Source: JAYRZB01 sp041916675
Lineage (GTDB): Bacteria > Pseudomonadota > Alphaproteobacteria > Rhizobiales > Devosiaceae
Assembly: GCA_041916675.1 (NCBI GenBank)
Contig: JAYRZB010000005.1
Coordinates: 251,360 to 315,359, forward strand
Length of the DNA: 64,000 nucleotides
Direction of reading: 5' to 3'
Below, piece by piece: positions 1-8,491 of the stretch. The stretch's first letter is position 1, and every line of letters begins with the position of its first letter. Made by a program: the position numbers and the translations under genes. The notes below the pieces were generated by a model. The model was given only the letters and a program-made list of their open reading frames with translations. It ran no database searches and had not been told where the DNA came from.

Positions 1-1
1 C

Positions 2-343
2 AAGCCAAAATCGGCCCCGCTGTGGCGCTCCGGTCTGACGACGCGTTTGCTCTATGCCCAGTTTTTTGGCATCGCGACACTCTATGACAGGTCGGGTTTT
101 CGAACCGGATTGACCAAGGACGCGGCGTGGGTGGACAACGGCATCGTGTTCGAATTCGGCAATGCCGAGCGGGCGTTTGCGGTGCTGTCCAGCCCGGTGA
201 TCGAGGGCCTGGCCGACCCGCAGCAGAAGAACGCCTATGAGTATCTGGTGCTGATCACGCAGTCGCTCGAAACGCTGCTGGGAGAAAACCTGCCGGCCGC
301 ATTGGGCCTGAGCGTTGGATTCTCCTCGCTCGATGGAGACTAG
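2..343 (+). CDS. Imelysin-family periplasmic protein, C-terminal part
   Basis: This is the 3' end of a gene whose start lies left of the window; the frame is open from base 2 to the TAG stop at 341-343. The visible 113 residues contain a WRSGL stretch followed by a helical tail (around LITQSLETLLGENLPAALG) that looks like the end of an imelysin (peptidase M75-like) domain, a family of periplasmic or outer-membrane proteins linked to iron uptake. The next gene starts 3 bp downstream and encodes a DUF1513 protein, which is the usual partner of imelysin genes and supports the call. Only the tail is visible, so signal peptide and metal motif cannot be checked. Confidence 0.7.
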   Translation, partial: KPKSAPLWRSGLTTRLLYAQFFGIATLYDRSGFRTGLTKDAAWVDNGIVFEFGNAERAFAVLSSPVIEGLADPQQKNAYEYLVLITQSLETLLGENLPAALGLSVGFSSLDGD

Positions 344-346
344 GCC

Positions 347-1447
347 ATGTGGCAGCGGCGGGCGTTTCTCAAGGCGGCGGGGGCGGGTTTTGCCGCCGGC
401 CTGATGCCGCGCGCCGCGCTGGCGCTTGAGCGCTCCGAACTGGTGTTTGCAACCGCCATCCAAACGGCCCCCGGGCAGTATGGCGCGGCATTGGTCACTG
501 AGACCGGCGCGGCGCTGACGGTGATCGACCTCCCTGACCGTGGCCATGACATCACCTATTCGCCTGTGGCCGGGCGCGGCGTGGTTTTTGCGCGCCAGCC
601 GGGCACATTTGCGCTGGTGTTCGACCCCGCCGGGCGCGAGGCGCCAGTGACGCTGACCACTGCCGAGGGGCGGCACTTCTTCGGGCACGGTGTGTTTGCT
701 CCGGATGGGCGGCTGCTCTATGCCACCGAAAATGACTTCGAGAATGCGCGCGGCGTGATCGGGGTGTTTGACGCCACCGATGGCTATCGACGGATCGGTG
801 AGCTCGACACTTATGGCACCGGCCCGCACGAGATGCTGCTCATGCCCGACGGCAGGACGTTCGTGGTGGCCAATGGCGGGATCGAGACCCATCCCGATTA
901 TGGCCGGGCCGAGCTTAACCTCGAGAGCATGGACCCCTCGATTGCCTTTGTGGAAAGAGGCAGCGGCGCCCTGGTTGGGCAGCTGCGGCTCGATGCCGGG
1001 CTACATCAGCTTTCAATCCGCCATATGGCGATCGACAAGCGCGGCCGGGTGTGGTTCGGCTGCCAGTTCCGCGGGGCGGGTACCGAACGCCCGCAACTGA
1101 TCGGCTATGCCACGCTCGATGGTGAGATCAGGCTGATCAAGCTGCCGGAAAGCACGCTCGATGGGTTGCGCAACTATATCGGCTCGGTGGCCGCTTCGGC
1201 TGATGGCGGGCTGATCGGGGTGACCTCACCGGAGGGCGACATGATCCTGGCCATCGATGCTGAGGGTGGAACGCCGGTTGCCTCAGGCCTGCTGCGCAAT
1301 GGCTGTGGGATTGCGGCCATGCCGCAGGGTTTTGTGGCGACGGGCGGGGATGGCGATGTGGCAGGGCTGGCCGGTTCGGGTTTGAAACCGGTGCGGCGGG
1401 CGCTGGCATTCGACAATCACCTGCGGCGGCTTGACCTCAACACCTGA
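347..1447 (+). CDS. DUF1513 domain protein, Tat-exported beta-propeller
   Basis: The 366-residue protein begins with a twin-arginine signal (RRAFLKAAGAG, arginines at 4-5) followed by a hydrophobic stretch and an Ala-rich cleavage region near residue 27, so export folded through Tat is expected. The rest has repeated blade-like segments (for example HEMLLMPDGRTFVVANGG and GFVATGGDGDV) typical of DUF1513, a propeller family found beside imelysin and di-haem oxidoreductase genes. It starts 3 bp after the imelysin stop, so the two are one operon. Biochemical function of DUF1513 is not established; a role in periplasmic iron handling is inferred only from neighbours. Confidence 0.8.
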   Translation: MWQRRAFLKAAGAGFAAGLMPRAALALERSELVFATAIQTAPGQYGAALVTETGAALTVIDLPDRGHDITYSPVAGRGVVFARQPGTFALVFDPAGREAPVTLTTAEGRHFFGHGVFAPDGRLLYATENDFENARGVIGVFDATDGYRRIGELDTYGTGPHEMLLMPDGRTFVVANGGIETHPDYGRAELNLESMDPSIAFVERGSGALVGQLRLDAGLHQLSIRHMAIDKRGRVWFGCQFRGAGTERPQLIGYATLDGEIRLIKLPESTLDGLRNYIGSVAASADGGLIGVTSPEGDMILAIDAEGGTPVASGLLRNGCGIAAMPQGFVATGGDGDVAGLAGSGLKPVRRALAFDNHLRRLDLNT

Positions 1448-1593
1448 AGATTTTTCAGCGGAGGCGCGGGCGGGCTACTTGCGTTTTCTACAGCCCGGGT
1501 GCATTCAAGGCGTCAAATTTCCAAAGCGCTTTGGAAACGGCATCGGCAAGTTAGCCGGCTGCTATTTTGTCGCCATCTCAGAGGAGGAACCCG

Positions 1594-2376
1594 ATGGCCA
1601 TCCGCGTGACGGTATGGGGCGAAAACGTCCACGAGCACATCAACAAGACTGTGCACGAGCTTTATCCCAATGGCATGCATGCCCAGATCGCATCGCTGCT
1701 CAAATCCGACGCCAACCTGATCACCAGCACAGTGGTGCTGCAGGACCCCGAGCACGGGATGACCGAAAAGAAGCTCGATGAGACCGATGTGCTGATCTGG
1801 TGGGGCCACCGGGCGCACGGCGATGTGGCCGACGAAATCGTTGAGCGCGTTGCCAAGCGGGTCTGGGAAGGCATGGGGCTGATTGTCCTGCACTCGGGTC
1901 ACTTCTCCAAGATCTTCAAGCGCCTGATGGGTTCGCCCTGCGCGCTGTCGTGGCGCGAAGCCGGCGAACGCGAGCGGCTGTGGGTGGTCAATCCCGGCCA
2001 TCCGATTGCCAAGGGCCTGCCGGCCTATTTCGAGCTTGAAACCGAAGAGATGTATGGCGAGCCCTTCTCGGTGCCCGAGCCGCTGGAAACCGTTCTGGTC
2101 TCCTGGTTCCAGGGCGGTGAGGTGTTCCGTTCGGGCCTGACCTATCGGCGCGGCGCGGGCAATATCTTCTATTTCCGCCCCGGCCATGAAACCTACCCCA
2201 CTTATCACGACGCCAATGTGGGGCTGGTGCTGCGCAATGCGGTGAACTGGGCCTATAACCCGAACCGGGTGACCACCATCCACGATGCACCCAATGTGCC
2301 GGTGGAAAAGGCGCTTGAAAAGATCACCGCGCGCGGCGGCAGCCTGCATGAAGCTGGCGAAGAGGGCTTCCGCTAA
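1594..2376 (+). CDS. thuA: ThuA-like trehalose utilisation protein
   Basis: A 260-residue ThuA-family protein (class I glutamine-amidotransferase-like fold). The ATG at 1594 is chosen over upstream in-frame codons because a GAGGAGG ribosome site lies at 1581-1587 with ideal spacing. Recognisable blocks are WWGHRAH at 69-75 and LHSGHFSKIF at 99-108. In rhizobia ThuA works with ThuB in catabolism of trehalose and related disaccharides through 3-keto derivatives. thuB follows 16 bp downstream and a strong terminator closes the pair, so this is a two-gene operon. No transporter of the thuEFGK type is next to it, so the actual substrate is open. Confidence 0.85.
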   Translation: MAIRVTVWGENVHEHINKTVHELYPNGMHAQIASLLKSDANLITSTVVLQDPEHGMTEKKLDETDVLIWWGHRAHGDVADEIVERVAKRVWEGMGLIVLHSGHFSKIFKRLMGSPCALSWREAGERERLWVVNPGHPIAKGLPAYFELETEEMYGEPFSVPEPLETVLVSWFQGGEVFRSGLTYRRGAGNIFYFRPGHETYPTYHDANVGLVLRNAVNWAYNPNRVTTIHDAPNVPVEKALEKITARGGSLHEAGEEGFR

Positions 2377-2392
2377 GCGCGGACGAAAACAG

Positions 2393-3436
2393 ATGCGTCT
2401 TCTCATTCTCGGAACTGGCGGCATGGCCAATACCCATGCCAAGCACTTTGCCAAGATCGACGGTGTCGAACTGGTGGGCGGTGTGGATGTCGATCCCAAG
2501 CGGGTTGAGGCGTTCAACGCCACACACGGCATTCCCAATGGCTTTGCCTCGCTCGATGCCGCCCTGGCATGGGGTGGATTTGATGCGGTGGCCAATGTCA
2601 CCCCCGATGCCATCCATCACCCGACCTCGATTGCAGCCCTCAAGGCGGGCAAGCACGTGTTCTGCGAAAAGCCGTTGGCCACCGACTACGCCAAGGCCAT
2701 GGAAATGACCGAAGTCGCCGAGGCCTCGGGCCTGGTGGCCATGGTGAACCTGACTTATCGCAACGTGGCAGAACTGCAGCGGGCCCGCGAGATCGTGACT
2801 TCGGGGCAGATCGGCAGCGTCAAGCATGTCGAGGCGAGCTATCTGCAGAGCTGGCTGGTCTCTAAGGCCTGGGGCGACTGGCGCACCGAGAGCCAGTGGC
2901 TGTGGCGGCTGTCGAAAAAGCACGGCTCGAACGGCGTGCTCGGCGACATCGGCGTGCACATCCTCGACTTTGCCTCCTATGGCTCGGGGCTTGAGATCGA
3001 GCATGTGTTTGCCCGTCTCAAGACGTTCGAGAAGGCCGAGGGCAACAAGATCGGCGAATACGAACTGGACGCCAATGACAGCTTCACCATGTCGGTGGAC
3101 TTCGAAAACGGCGCGCTCGGCGTGATCCACGCCACGCGCTGGGCGACCGGGCACATGAACGAACTACGCCTGCGCGTCTATGGCGAAAAGGGCGGGGTGG
3201 AAGTTCAGCACCGCCACGACGGTTCAAGGCTGCGGGTATGCCTGGGTGAAGACGTCGAGTCCGGGACCTGGGACGAGATGGCGGTGCCGCCGGTGCCGAC
3301 CAACTATGACCGCTTTGTGGAAGCTGTGCGGGCGGGCAAGGGGCTGGAGCCCTCGTTCCGCCATGCGGCAAACCTGCAAAAGGTGCTGGACCTGGCCACA
3401 GTTTCAGAAAGCCAGCGCAAAGAACTCGCGGTCTGA
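2393..3436 (+). CDS. thuB: ThuB-like Gfo/Idh/MocA dehydrogenase
   Basis: A 347-residue NAD(P)-dependent oxidoreductase. The Rossmann motif GTGGMA lies at residues 7-12 and the family signature CEKP at 91-94, whose Lys is the usual catalytic residue; the C-terminal alpha/beta domain follows. The start at 2393 is chosen because the Rossmann strand begins immediately (MRLLILGTGG); an upstream in-frame start would add residues overlapping thuA. The gene is 16 bp downstream of thuA. ThuB-type enzymes act on 3-keto-disaccharides or related sugars in rhizobial trehalose/maltitol use. Substrate is inferred from the partner gene only. Confidence 0.82.
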   Translation: MRLLILGTGGMANTHAKHFAKIDGVELVGGVDVDPKRVEAFNATHGIPNGFASLDAALAWGGFDAVANVTPDAIHHPTSIAALKAGKHVFCEKPLATDYAKAMEMTEVAEASGLVAMVNLTYRNVAELQRAREIVTSGQIGSVKHVEASYLQSWLVSKAWGDWRTESQWLWRLSKKHGSNGVLGDIGVHILDFASYGSGLEIEHVFARLKTFEKAEGNKIGEYELDANDSFTMSVDFENGALGVIHATRWATGHMNELRLRVYGEKGGVEVQHRHDGSRLRVCLGEDVESGTWDEMAVPPVPTNYDRFVEAVRAGKGLEPSFRHAANLQKVLDLATVSESQRKELAV

Positions 3437-3462
3437 GTGAACCGGTCGTTCCAATCCAGATC

Positions 3463-3488
3463 GGGCGCCCCAAGGGGCGCCCTTTTTA
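3463..3488 (+). terminator. Rho-independent terminator of thuAB
   Basis: A GC-rich inverted repeat (GGGCGCCCC, loop AA, GGGGCGCCC) is followed directly by a run of five T, 27 bp after the thuB stop. Textbook intrinsic terminator on the plus strand. Confidence 0.9.
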
Positions 3489-3586
3489 TTTGGGGCAAGT
3501 ATTTTTGCCGAGGTCTTGAACCTTTCGGTGCCGGGGCCATTTCTGTTCCGCCGGATATTCGGCGGGTTGAACAGGGGAGCACACGG

Positions 3587-3835
3587 GTGAGCATTCTGTG
3601 GAGCATTATCGTTGGGTTCTTTGCCGGTGTGATCGCCAAGCTCTTGACCGGCGGCAGTCGTGAACCGCGCGGATTTATCCTGACCACGGTGCTGGGCATT
3701 GTCGGCGGCGTGTTCGGCACCTGGCTCGGGCAGGTGGTGGGGCTCTATGGGCCGGGCGACAATGCCGGGTTTCTCGGTGCCATTGTCGGCGCGGTCATAA
3801 TCCTGCTGCTCTGGCGGCAGGTGGTGCGGAGTTGA
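3587..3835 (+). CDS. GlsB/YeaQ/YmgE-family small membrane protein
   Basis: The GTG at 3587 with the AGGGGAG site at 3572-3578 gives an 82-residue protein, the normal length for this family. It has three hydrophobic segments (about residues 1-20, 28-46 and 55-76) with the conserved glycines of the family (FFAGVIAKLL, TTVLGIVGGVFGTWLG). These are inner-membrane proteins often called stress-response or transglycosylase-associated proteins; their molecular role is not known. It sits alone between two terminators. Confidence 0.85.
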   Translation: MSILWSIIVGFFAGVIAKLLTGGSREPRGFILTTVLGIVGGVFGTWLGQVVGLYGPGDNAGFLGAIVGAVIILLLWRQVVRS

Positions 3836-3861
3836 GAAAAAGGGCGCCGTGAGGCGCCCTT
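3836..3861 (-). terminator. Intrinsic terminator for the 5'-nucleotidase gene
   Basis: AGGGCGCC and GGCGCCCT separated by GTGA form a perfect hairpin at 3841-3860. Read on the minus strand it is followed by TTTTTCTC, so it ends the nucleotidase transcript. It may also slow transcription from the plus-strand GlsB gene. Confidence 0.85.
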
Positions 3862-3883
3862 CGCGTATTCGTAGAAATACGGA

Positions 3884-5500
3884 CTACTGGACTTCAGCGA
3901 CGCGCCCATCGGTATAGGGTTTATACTCGCCGCCCTGCTTGGCGATGAAGCCTGAGAGCACTTCTTCGAGCGGCGGGCCGAAATCGTAGGCGTTCTTGTC
4001 GTCGCCAGCGAACATGGCATAGCCATCGCCGCCATTGCGCATGAAGTTGTTGGTGACAACGCCATAGGTCTTGTCCGGGTCGATCGGCACCCAGGCGCCG
4101 CCGTCCATGACTTCAACCTTGATAATCCTGCCCTCGCCGGGAGCCTTGGCCTTGGTCCAGGTGTATTTCAGACCGGCAACCTGCGGGAAGCGCCCGCCGC
4201 CATCTTCAACCTGGCTGACGCCGTTCTCGAGAGCCGCCACCACATCTGCGCCCTTGAGCTGGAACGTGGCAAGGGTATTGGAGAAGGGCAGGACGGTGAG
4301 GACTTCGCCCATGGTGATCTCGCCGGCATCGATCGAGGCGCGCAGGCCGCCACCGTTCTGAATGGCGATGGTCACGCCCTGATCGGCGACGCGATCGAGC
4401 ATGGCATCGGCGACCAGATTGCCCATGGTGCATTCCATGGCACGGCAGACCTCGCGCGAACCTTCGATGGCCTCGGTTGCAGTGCCGATAACGGTGGCTT
4501 TGAGCTCTTCAATCGGCTTGCCCAGTTCGGCAATGCGGGCGACGTAATCCGCATCGGGCGTGACGGAGGCATCGAGCAGCATGGGTGCGCCGGTGGCAGC
4601 GGTGACGACGCCGTTATCATCCCAGGTGACCTTGATGTCGCCCAGATACTTGCCGTACTGGCCGGCCTGCACGATGGGCACATCGATGCCATCGGGGTTA
4701 GCAACCAGGGTCGGGTAAGGTCCGGCGGCCTTTTCGTCAGTAGATGAGAGCAGGGAGTGCGAGTGCCCGCCGACGATAACGTCGATGCCGGGGACTGCGG
4801 CCGCGATCTGCTGATCGATGGTATAGCCGATGTGGGAGAGCAGGATGATCTTGATCACGCCCTCGGCTTCCAGCCCTTCGACCGCGCCGCGCACATAGGC
4901 GGTGACGCTTTCAAAGCCGACATTGGGGCCACTCGAGGAAATTTCGGGCGTATCTTCGGCCAGCGCGCCGACGATGCCGACCTTTTCACCTGCCACATCG
5001 AGCACCAATACGCCGCTGATCTTACCCTTTAGAAGCGGTTCGGCGGCGACGTTGAAATTGCCCCCGATGATGGGGAAGTTGGCGGTGTCGATGAACTTGG
5101 CAAATTCTTCGGGACCATCATCGAATTCATGATTGCCGGTGGCGGCGGCATCGAAGCCAAGCTCGTTCATGAAATCGGCAATGATCTTGGACTTGTAGGT
5201 GGTGTAGAAAAGCGAGCCCTGGAACTCGTCGCCCGCCGAAAGCAGCACGACGTTCTCGCCGGCGGCTTTGATGGCCTCGCGGCGCATGTCGATGGCCGTC
5301 TTCAGGCGGGCCATGCCGCCAAAGCACTCACCCTTGGTTTCGCCTTCGGCGTTGCAGGTTGAGTCTGTGCCGGTGATGGATTCGAAGCGGGCGTGAAAAT
5401 CGTTGATGTGCAAAATGTTGAGGGAGAATTCGGCCTGTGCCGGGCTTGCAAGGCCTGCTGCCAGCAGCAGCACCACGGCGCTCGTCAGAAGTGTTTTCAT
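3884..5500 (-). CDS. Secreted 5'-nucleotidase / UshA-like metallophosphoesterase
   Basis: A 538-residue protein with a Sec signal peptide (hydrophobic 5-20, AQA cleavage site near 21-23). The N-terminal calcineurin-like domain shows the metal-binding motifs HINDFH (31-36), SAGDEFQGS (88-96), GNHEFD (122-127), LSHIG (221-225) and GGHSHS (244-249). The C-terminal 5'-nucleotidase domain has CTMGNLVADAM (357-367) and NGGGLRASI (382-390). It should hydrolyse extracellular nucleotides or nucleotide-sugars in the periplasm, giving nucleosides. With the purine genes elsewhere in the window this could feed purine salvage, but there is no operon link. All family metal ligands I can place are present. 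Confidence 0.92.
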   Translation of the reverse strand: MKTLLTSAVVLLLAAGLASPAQAEFSLNILHINDFHARFESITGTDSTCNAEGETKGECFGGMARLKTAIDMRREAIKAAGENVVLLSAGDEFQGSLFYTTYKSKIIADFMNELGFDAAATGNHEFDDGPEEFAKFIDTANFPIIGGNFNVAAEPLLKGKISGVLVLDVAGEKVGIVGALAEDTPEISSSGPNVGFESVTAYVRGAVEGLEAEGVIKIILLSHIGYTIDQQIAAAVPGIDVIVGGHSHSLLSSTDEKAAGPYPTLVANPDGIDVPIVQAGQYGKYLGDIKVTWDDNGVVTAATGAPMLLDASVTPDADYVARIAELGKPIEELKATVIGTATEAIEGSREVCRAMECTMGNLVADAMLDRVADQGVTIAIQNGGGLRASIDAGEITMGEVLTVLPFSNTLATFQLKGADVVAALENGVSQVEDGGGRFPQVAGLKYTWTKAKAPGEGRIIKVEVMDGGAWVPIDPDKTYGVVTNNFMRNGGDGYAMFAGDDKNAYDFGPPLEEVLSGFIAKQGGEYKPYTDGRVAEVQ

Positions 5501-5774
5501 ATCCCTGTCCTTTTTGTTGGATCAAACGTCTGGTCTTTTCTCACTGCTCTGCAACGGTTTGATTGCAGTCAGTCTTGCCCCCTAGAAGTGTTTGCAGTGA
5601 CGCGCCGAGTAGACATGACCAGGCCCGGATTGGGAAGGGCAGGATAAGTCGGGCGGACCGAGGGGTGGATAAAGTGCAACCGTCCAGTGCTCATTTGCAG
5701 CTTTCCAAAGCGGCGGTGACTGGCAAAGCGCGGTGCTTGGGATATGGTCCGCCGGTATTCTGATGGAGGCAAGC

Positions 5775-6422
5775 ATGCGGACTGCGCTGATCGTTTACGG
5801 CGGCTGGGAAGGCCACGACCCCGAGATTTGCGCCGGCATCTATCGGCGCTGGCTGCACGAAGACGGATTTACCGTGCGCATGGCGACCGAAACCAGCGCC
5901 TTTGCCGACCCTTCGATCCACGAGCTGTCGCTGATCATTCCGATCTACACCATGTCCAAGATCGAAAAAGCCGAGGCGGAGAACCTGTGCAAGGCTGTCG
6001 AGAACGGGGTGGGGCTGGCCGGGCATCACGGCGGCATGGCCGATGCGTTCCGCGACAATGTCGATTATCAGTTCATGGTGGGCGGGCAATGGGTGGCGCA
6101 TCCGGGCAATATCATCGACTATCAGGTGGATGTGGCAAAGCCGGACGACCCGATCATGCAGGGGATCAAGAGTTTTCCCTACCGGTCCGAGCAGTATTAC
6201 ATGCATGTCGATCCCTCAAACGAGGTGCTGGCAACCACGACATTTTCCGGCGAGCACGCGCCCTGGATCGAGGGCGTGGTGATGCCGGTGGTGTGGAAGC
6301 GTCGGCACGGGCGGGGGAGGGTGTTCTATTCCTCGCTTGGGCATGCGGCGACCGAGTTCGAGAACCGCGACATGGCCACCATTCTGCGGCGTGGGATCAA
6401 CTGGGCGGCACGGGACGCCTAG
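5775..6422 (+). CDS. Second ThuA-domain protein
   Basis: A 215-residue ThuA/GATase1-like protein. The start ATG at 5775 follows a TGGAGGC ribosome site at 5764-5770; an ATG at 5763 is a less likely alternative. Motifs are GGWEGH (9-14), GHHGG (83-87) and EQYYMH (139-144), and it ends in a FEN-rich helix (residues around 195) seen in this family. It is only distantly similar to the ThuA at 1594 and has no dehydrogenase partner beside it, so it probably serves a different keto-sugar or is a stand-alone scaffold. The gene is single; the 275-bp upstream region is shared with the divergent nucleotidase gene. Confidence 0.8.
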   Translation: MRTALIVYGGWEGHDPEICAGIYRRWLHEDGFTVRMATETSAFADPSIHELSLIIPIYTMSKIEKAEAENLCKAVENGVGLAGHHGGMADAFRDNVDYQFMVGGQWVAHPGNIIDYQVDVAKPDDPIMQGIKSFPYRSEQYYMHVDPSNEVLATTTFSGEHAPWIEGVVMPVVWKRRHGRGRVFYSSLGHAATEFENRDMATILRRGINWAARDA

Positions 6423-6518
6423 TTGCGATAACGGCGCCGTGTGGCAGAGTTGACTTGAAACTTGCGCGTAAAAGGTGCCGTTTCTCCACCATCAAATCAG
6501 GCATGAGGGGGCGCCGCG

Positions 6519-7397
6519 ATGGCCATAGACGCACAGCACGAGGTGGCACCGGCCGCACCGCCCCAAAAGGGACCGCTGATCTATCGGCAGTCGATCTTTA
6601 CCCGCATCACCCATTGGGTATGGGCGATCAGCCTGTTCTTCCTGATGCTGACGGGGCTGCAGATCTTCAACGCCCACCCCAATCTCTACATCGGACAGGA
6701 ATCCGGCTTTGCCTATGACAATGCCGTGTTCGAAATCTTTGCGGTCAATCGCGAAGGCGGACCGGTGGGGCAGACGCGGGTGTTCGGGCAGACGTTTGAC
6801 ACCACAGGCGTGCTTGGGGTGAGCGGGACGGCCGAACGGCCCGTGTTCCGCGCCTTTCCGGGCTGGGCGACAATCCCCTCGTTCCAGGACCTGGCGACGG
6901 GGCGGGTGATCCATTTCTTTTTTGCCTGGGTGCTGGTGGCGGCGCTGGCCACCTGGCTGGTGGCCGGGTTGATCAACGGGCATATCGTGCGTGACCTGAT
7001 CCTGAAGCCGCGCGACATAAAGGCGCTTCCCAAGGACATTATCGATCATATCCGGTTTCGCTTCCACCATGGGCGAACCTATAACCCGCTGCAAAAGATT
7101 GCCTATGGCGGGGTTTTCTTCATCCTGTTCCCTCTGATCATCCTGACCGGGCTGACCATGAGCCCGGGCATGGATGCGGCCTGGCCGTGGCTGCTCGATA
7201 TTTTCGGCGGGCGGCAGACGGCGCGCACGATCCACTTCGTGGTGATGGTTTTGCTGGTGCTGTTTTTCGTCGTCCACATCCTGATGGTGCTCGCGGCGGG
7301 TCCGATCAACGAAATGCGCTCGATGATCACCGGCTATTATCGCGCCAGCCCCGGCACTGAACCGGATGTGAAAAAAGGGGGCAAGGCCCATGACTGA
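6519..7397 (+). CDS. Membrane b-type cytochrome (cytochrome b/b6 domain)
   Basis: A 292-residue integral membrane protein of the Ni/Fe-hydrogenase-type cytochrome b family. Four long hydrophobic helices lie near residues 33-50, 131-153, 195-215 and 238-262. Candidate haem ligands are His32 (THW), His132 (VIHFFF), His239 (TIHF) and His253 (VVHIL). A soluble loop at 55-125 is longer than usual. It overlaps the molybdoenzyme gene by 8 bp, so it should be that enzyme's membrane electron partner, taking or giving electrons to the quinone pool. Confidence 0.85.
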   Translation: MAIDAQHEVAPAAPPQKGPLIYRQSIFTRITHWVWAISLFFLMLTGLQIFNAHPNLYIGQESGFAYDNAVFEIFAVNREGGPVGQTRVFGQTFDTTGVLGVSGTAERPVFRAFPGWATIPSFQDLATGRVIHFFFAWVLVAALATWLVAGLINGHIVRDLILKPRDIKALPKDIIDHIRFRFHHGRTYNPLQKIAYGGVFFILFPLIILTGLTMSPGMDAAWPWLLDIFGGRQTARTIHFVVMVLLVLFFVVHILMVLAAGPINEMRSMITGYYRASPGTEPDVKKGGKAHD

Positions 7398-8193
7398 CAA
7401 AGCCACCAAACCGGCACTGAGCCGCCGCCGTTTCCTCGGGCTTTCGGCTGTATCAGCCTCGTCGCTGGTGCTGGCCGGATGCGACCAGTTCGACTTTCTG
7501 GGGCAGCGCGACAATGAGGTGCGCAATGTGCTCGAAAAGGCCAATGACCTGACCTACCGGGTGCAGCGGGCGCTGCTGGGGCAGCAGACTTTGGCGCGGG
7601 AATATTCAGAAAGCGAGATCCGCCAGGGGCAGAGGGCTAACGGCTCGACCAATCCGGATACCGAAGAATATCTGCTGCTCAAGGAGAACAACTTTGCCGG
7701 GTACAAGTTGTTCGTCACCGGGCTGGTGGAGACGCCGACCAGCTTCTCGCTGGCTCAATTGCAGAACATGCCTTCGCGCACCCAGATCACCCGTCACGAT
7801 TGCGTGGAGGGCTGGAGCTGCATTGCCAAATGGACGGGCACGCCGCTGGCCGGTGTGCTGGACCAGGTCAAGGTCAAGCCCACGGCAAAATTCGTGGTGT
7901 TCCACTGCTATGACAATCTCGGTGGCGGGCTTTCCGGGGCAGTGCCCTATTATGAAAGCTGCGACCTGATCGATGCGCGGCATCCGCAGACAATCCTTGC
8001 CTATGGCATGAACGACGCGGCGCTGCCGGTGGCCAATGGGGCGCCGATGCGGGTGCGCATCGAACGGGCGCTCGGCTATAAGCAGCCCAAATATGTCCAC
8101 ACCATCGAACTGGTGGACAGCTTTGCCATGTATCAGGGCGGCAAGGGCGGCTATTGGGAAGACCGCGGCTATGACTGGTATGGCGGCATCTGA
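7390..8193 (+). CDS. Tat-exported molybdopterin oxidoreductase (sulfite oxidase/YedY fold)
   Basis: A 267-residue protein with a twin-arginine signal (SRRRFLGLS, 11-19) ending in a lipobox (VLAGC, Cys31), so it is probably a Tat-exported lipoprotein held on the periplasmic face. The domain from about 100 on is the oxidoreductase molybdopterin-binding fold; DCVEGWS (137-143) supplies the likely Mo-ligand Cys138, matching the CVE.WS motif of YedY/MsrP. The 8-bp overlap with the cytochrome b gene shows a two-subunit system. MsrP normally pairs with the different protein MsrQ, so the substrate here is unknown. Confidence 0.85.
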   Translation: MTDKATKPALSRRRFLGLSAVSASSLVLAGCDQFDFLGQRDNEVRNVLEKANDLTYRVQRALLGQQTLAREYSESEIRQGQRANGSTNPDTEEYLLLKENNFAGYKLFVTGLVETPTSFSLAQLQNMPSRTQITRHDCVEGWSCIAKWTGTPLAGVLDQVKVKPTAKFVVFHCYDNLGGGLSGAVPYYESCDLIDARHPQTILAYGMNDAALPVANGAPMRVRIERALGYKQPKYVHTIELVDSFAMYQGGKGGYWEDRGYDWYGGI

Positions 8194-8491
8194 GCGGGTG
8201 CAACCCAGCCATGCGCGGGCAAAGCCAGTATTTGCTTGCTATTTCGACGCGCTGCCCTCACATAGGGCGCATCGTCACTGGTGCGGCCGGGCTTTTGCCG
8301 TGTCTCGCGCCTTAATTGAGGTGACGGACTTCTCTTCTTATCGACCAATGCGGTGAGCGGCGAAGTCGGCCCGGTACAGTGGTTCCGGGTGGAAACGCAA
8401 CCGCACGGCCATTTCACAATGCCGTTGCAAGTTTTGTCCGCCGCCCGCGCAGGGCTGGCGCTGCTTCTGCTGCTTGGTCGGGCAGGGGCCA

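Noticed and set aside
1431..1781. Plus-strand open frame overlapping thuA
   Set aside because: It has no ribosome site and covers the thuA start in another frame; thuA has a perfect site and conserved motifs.
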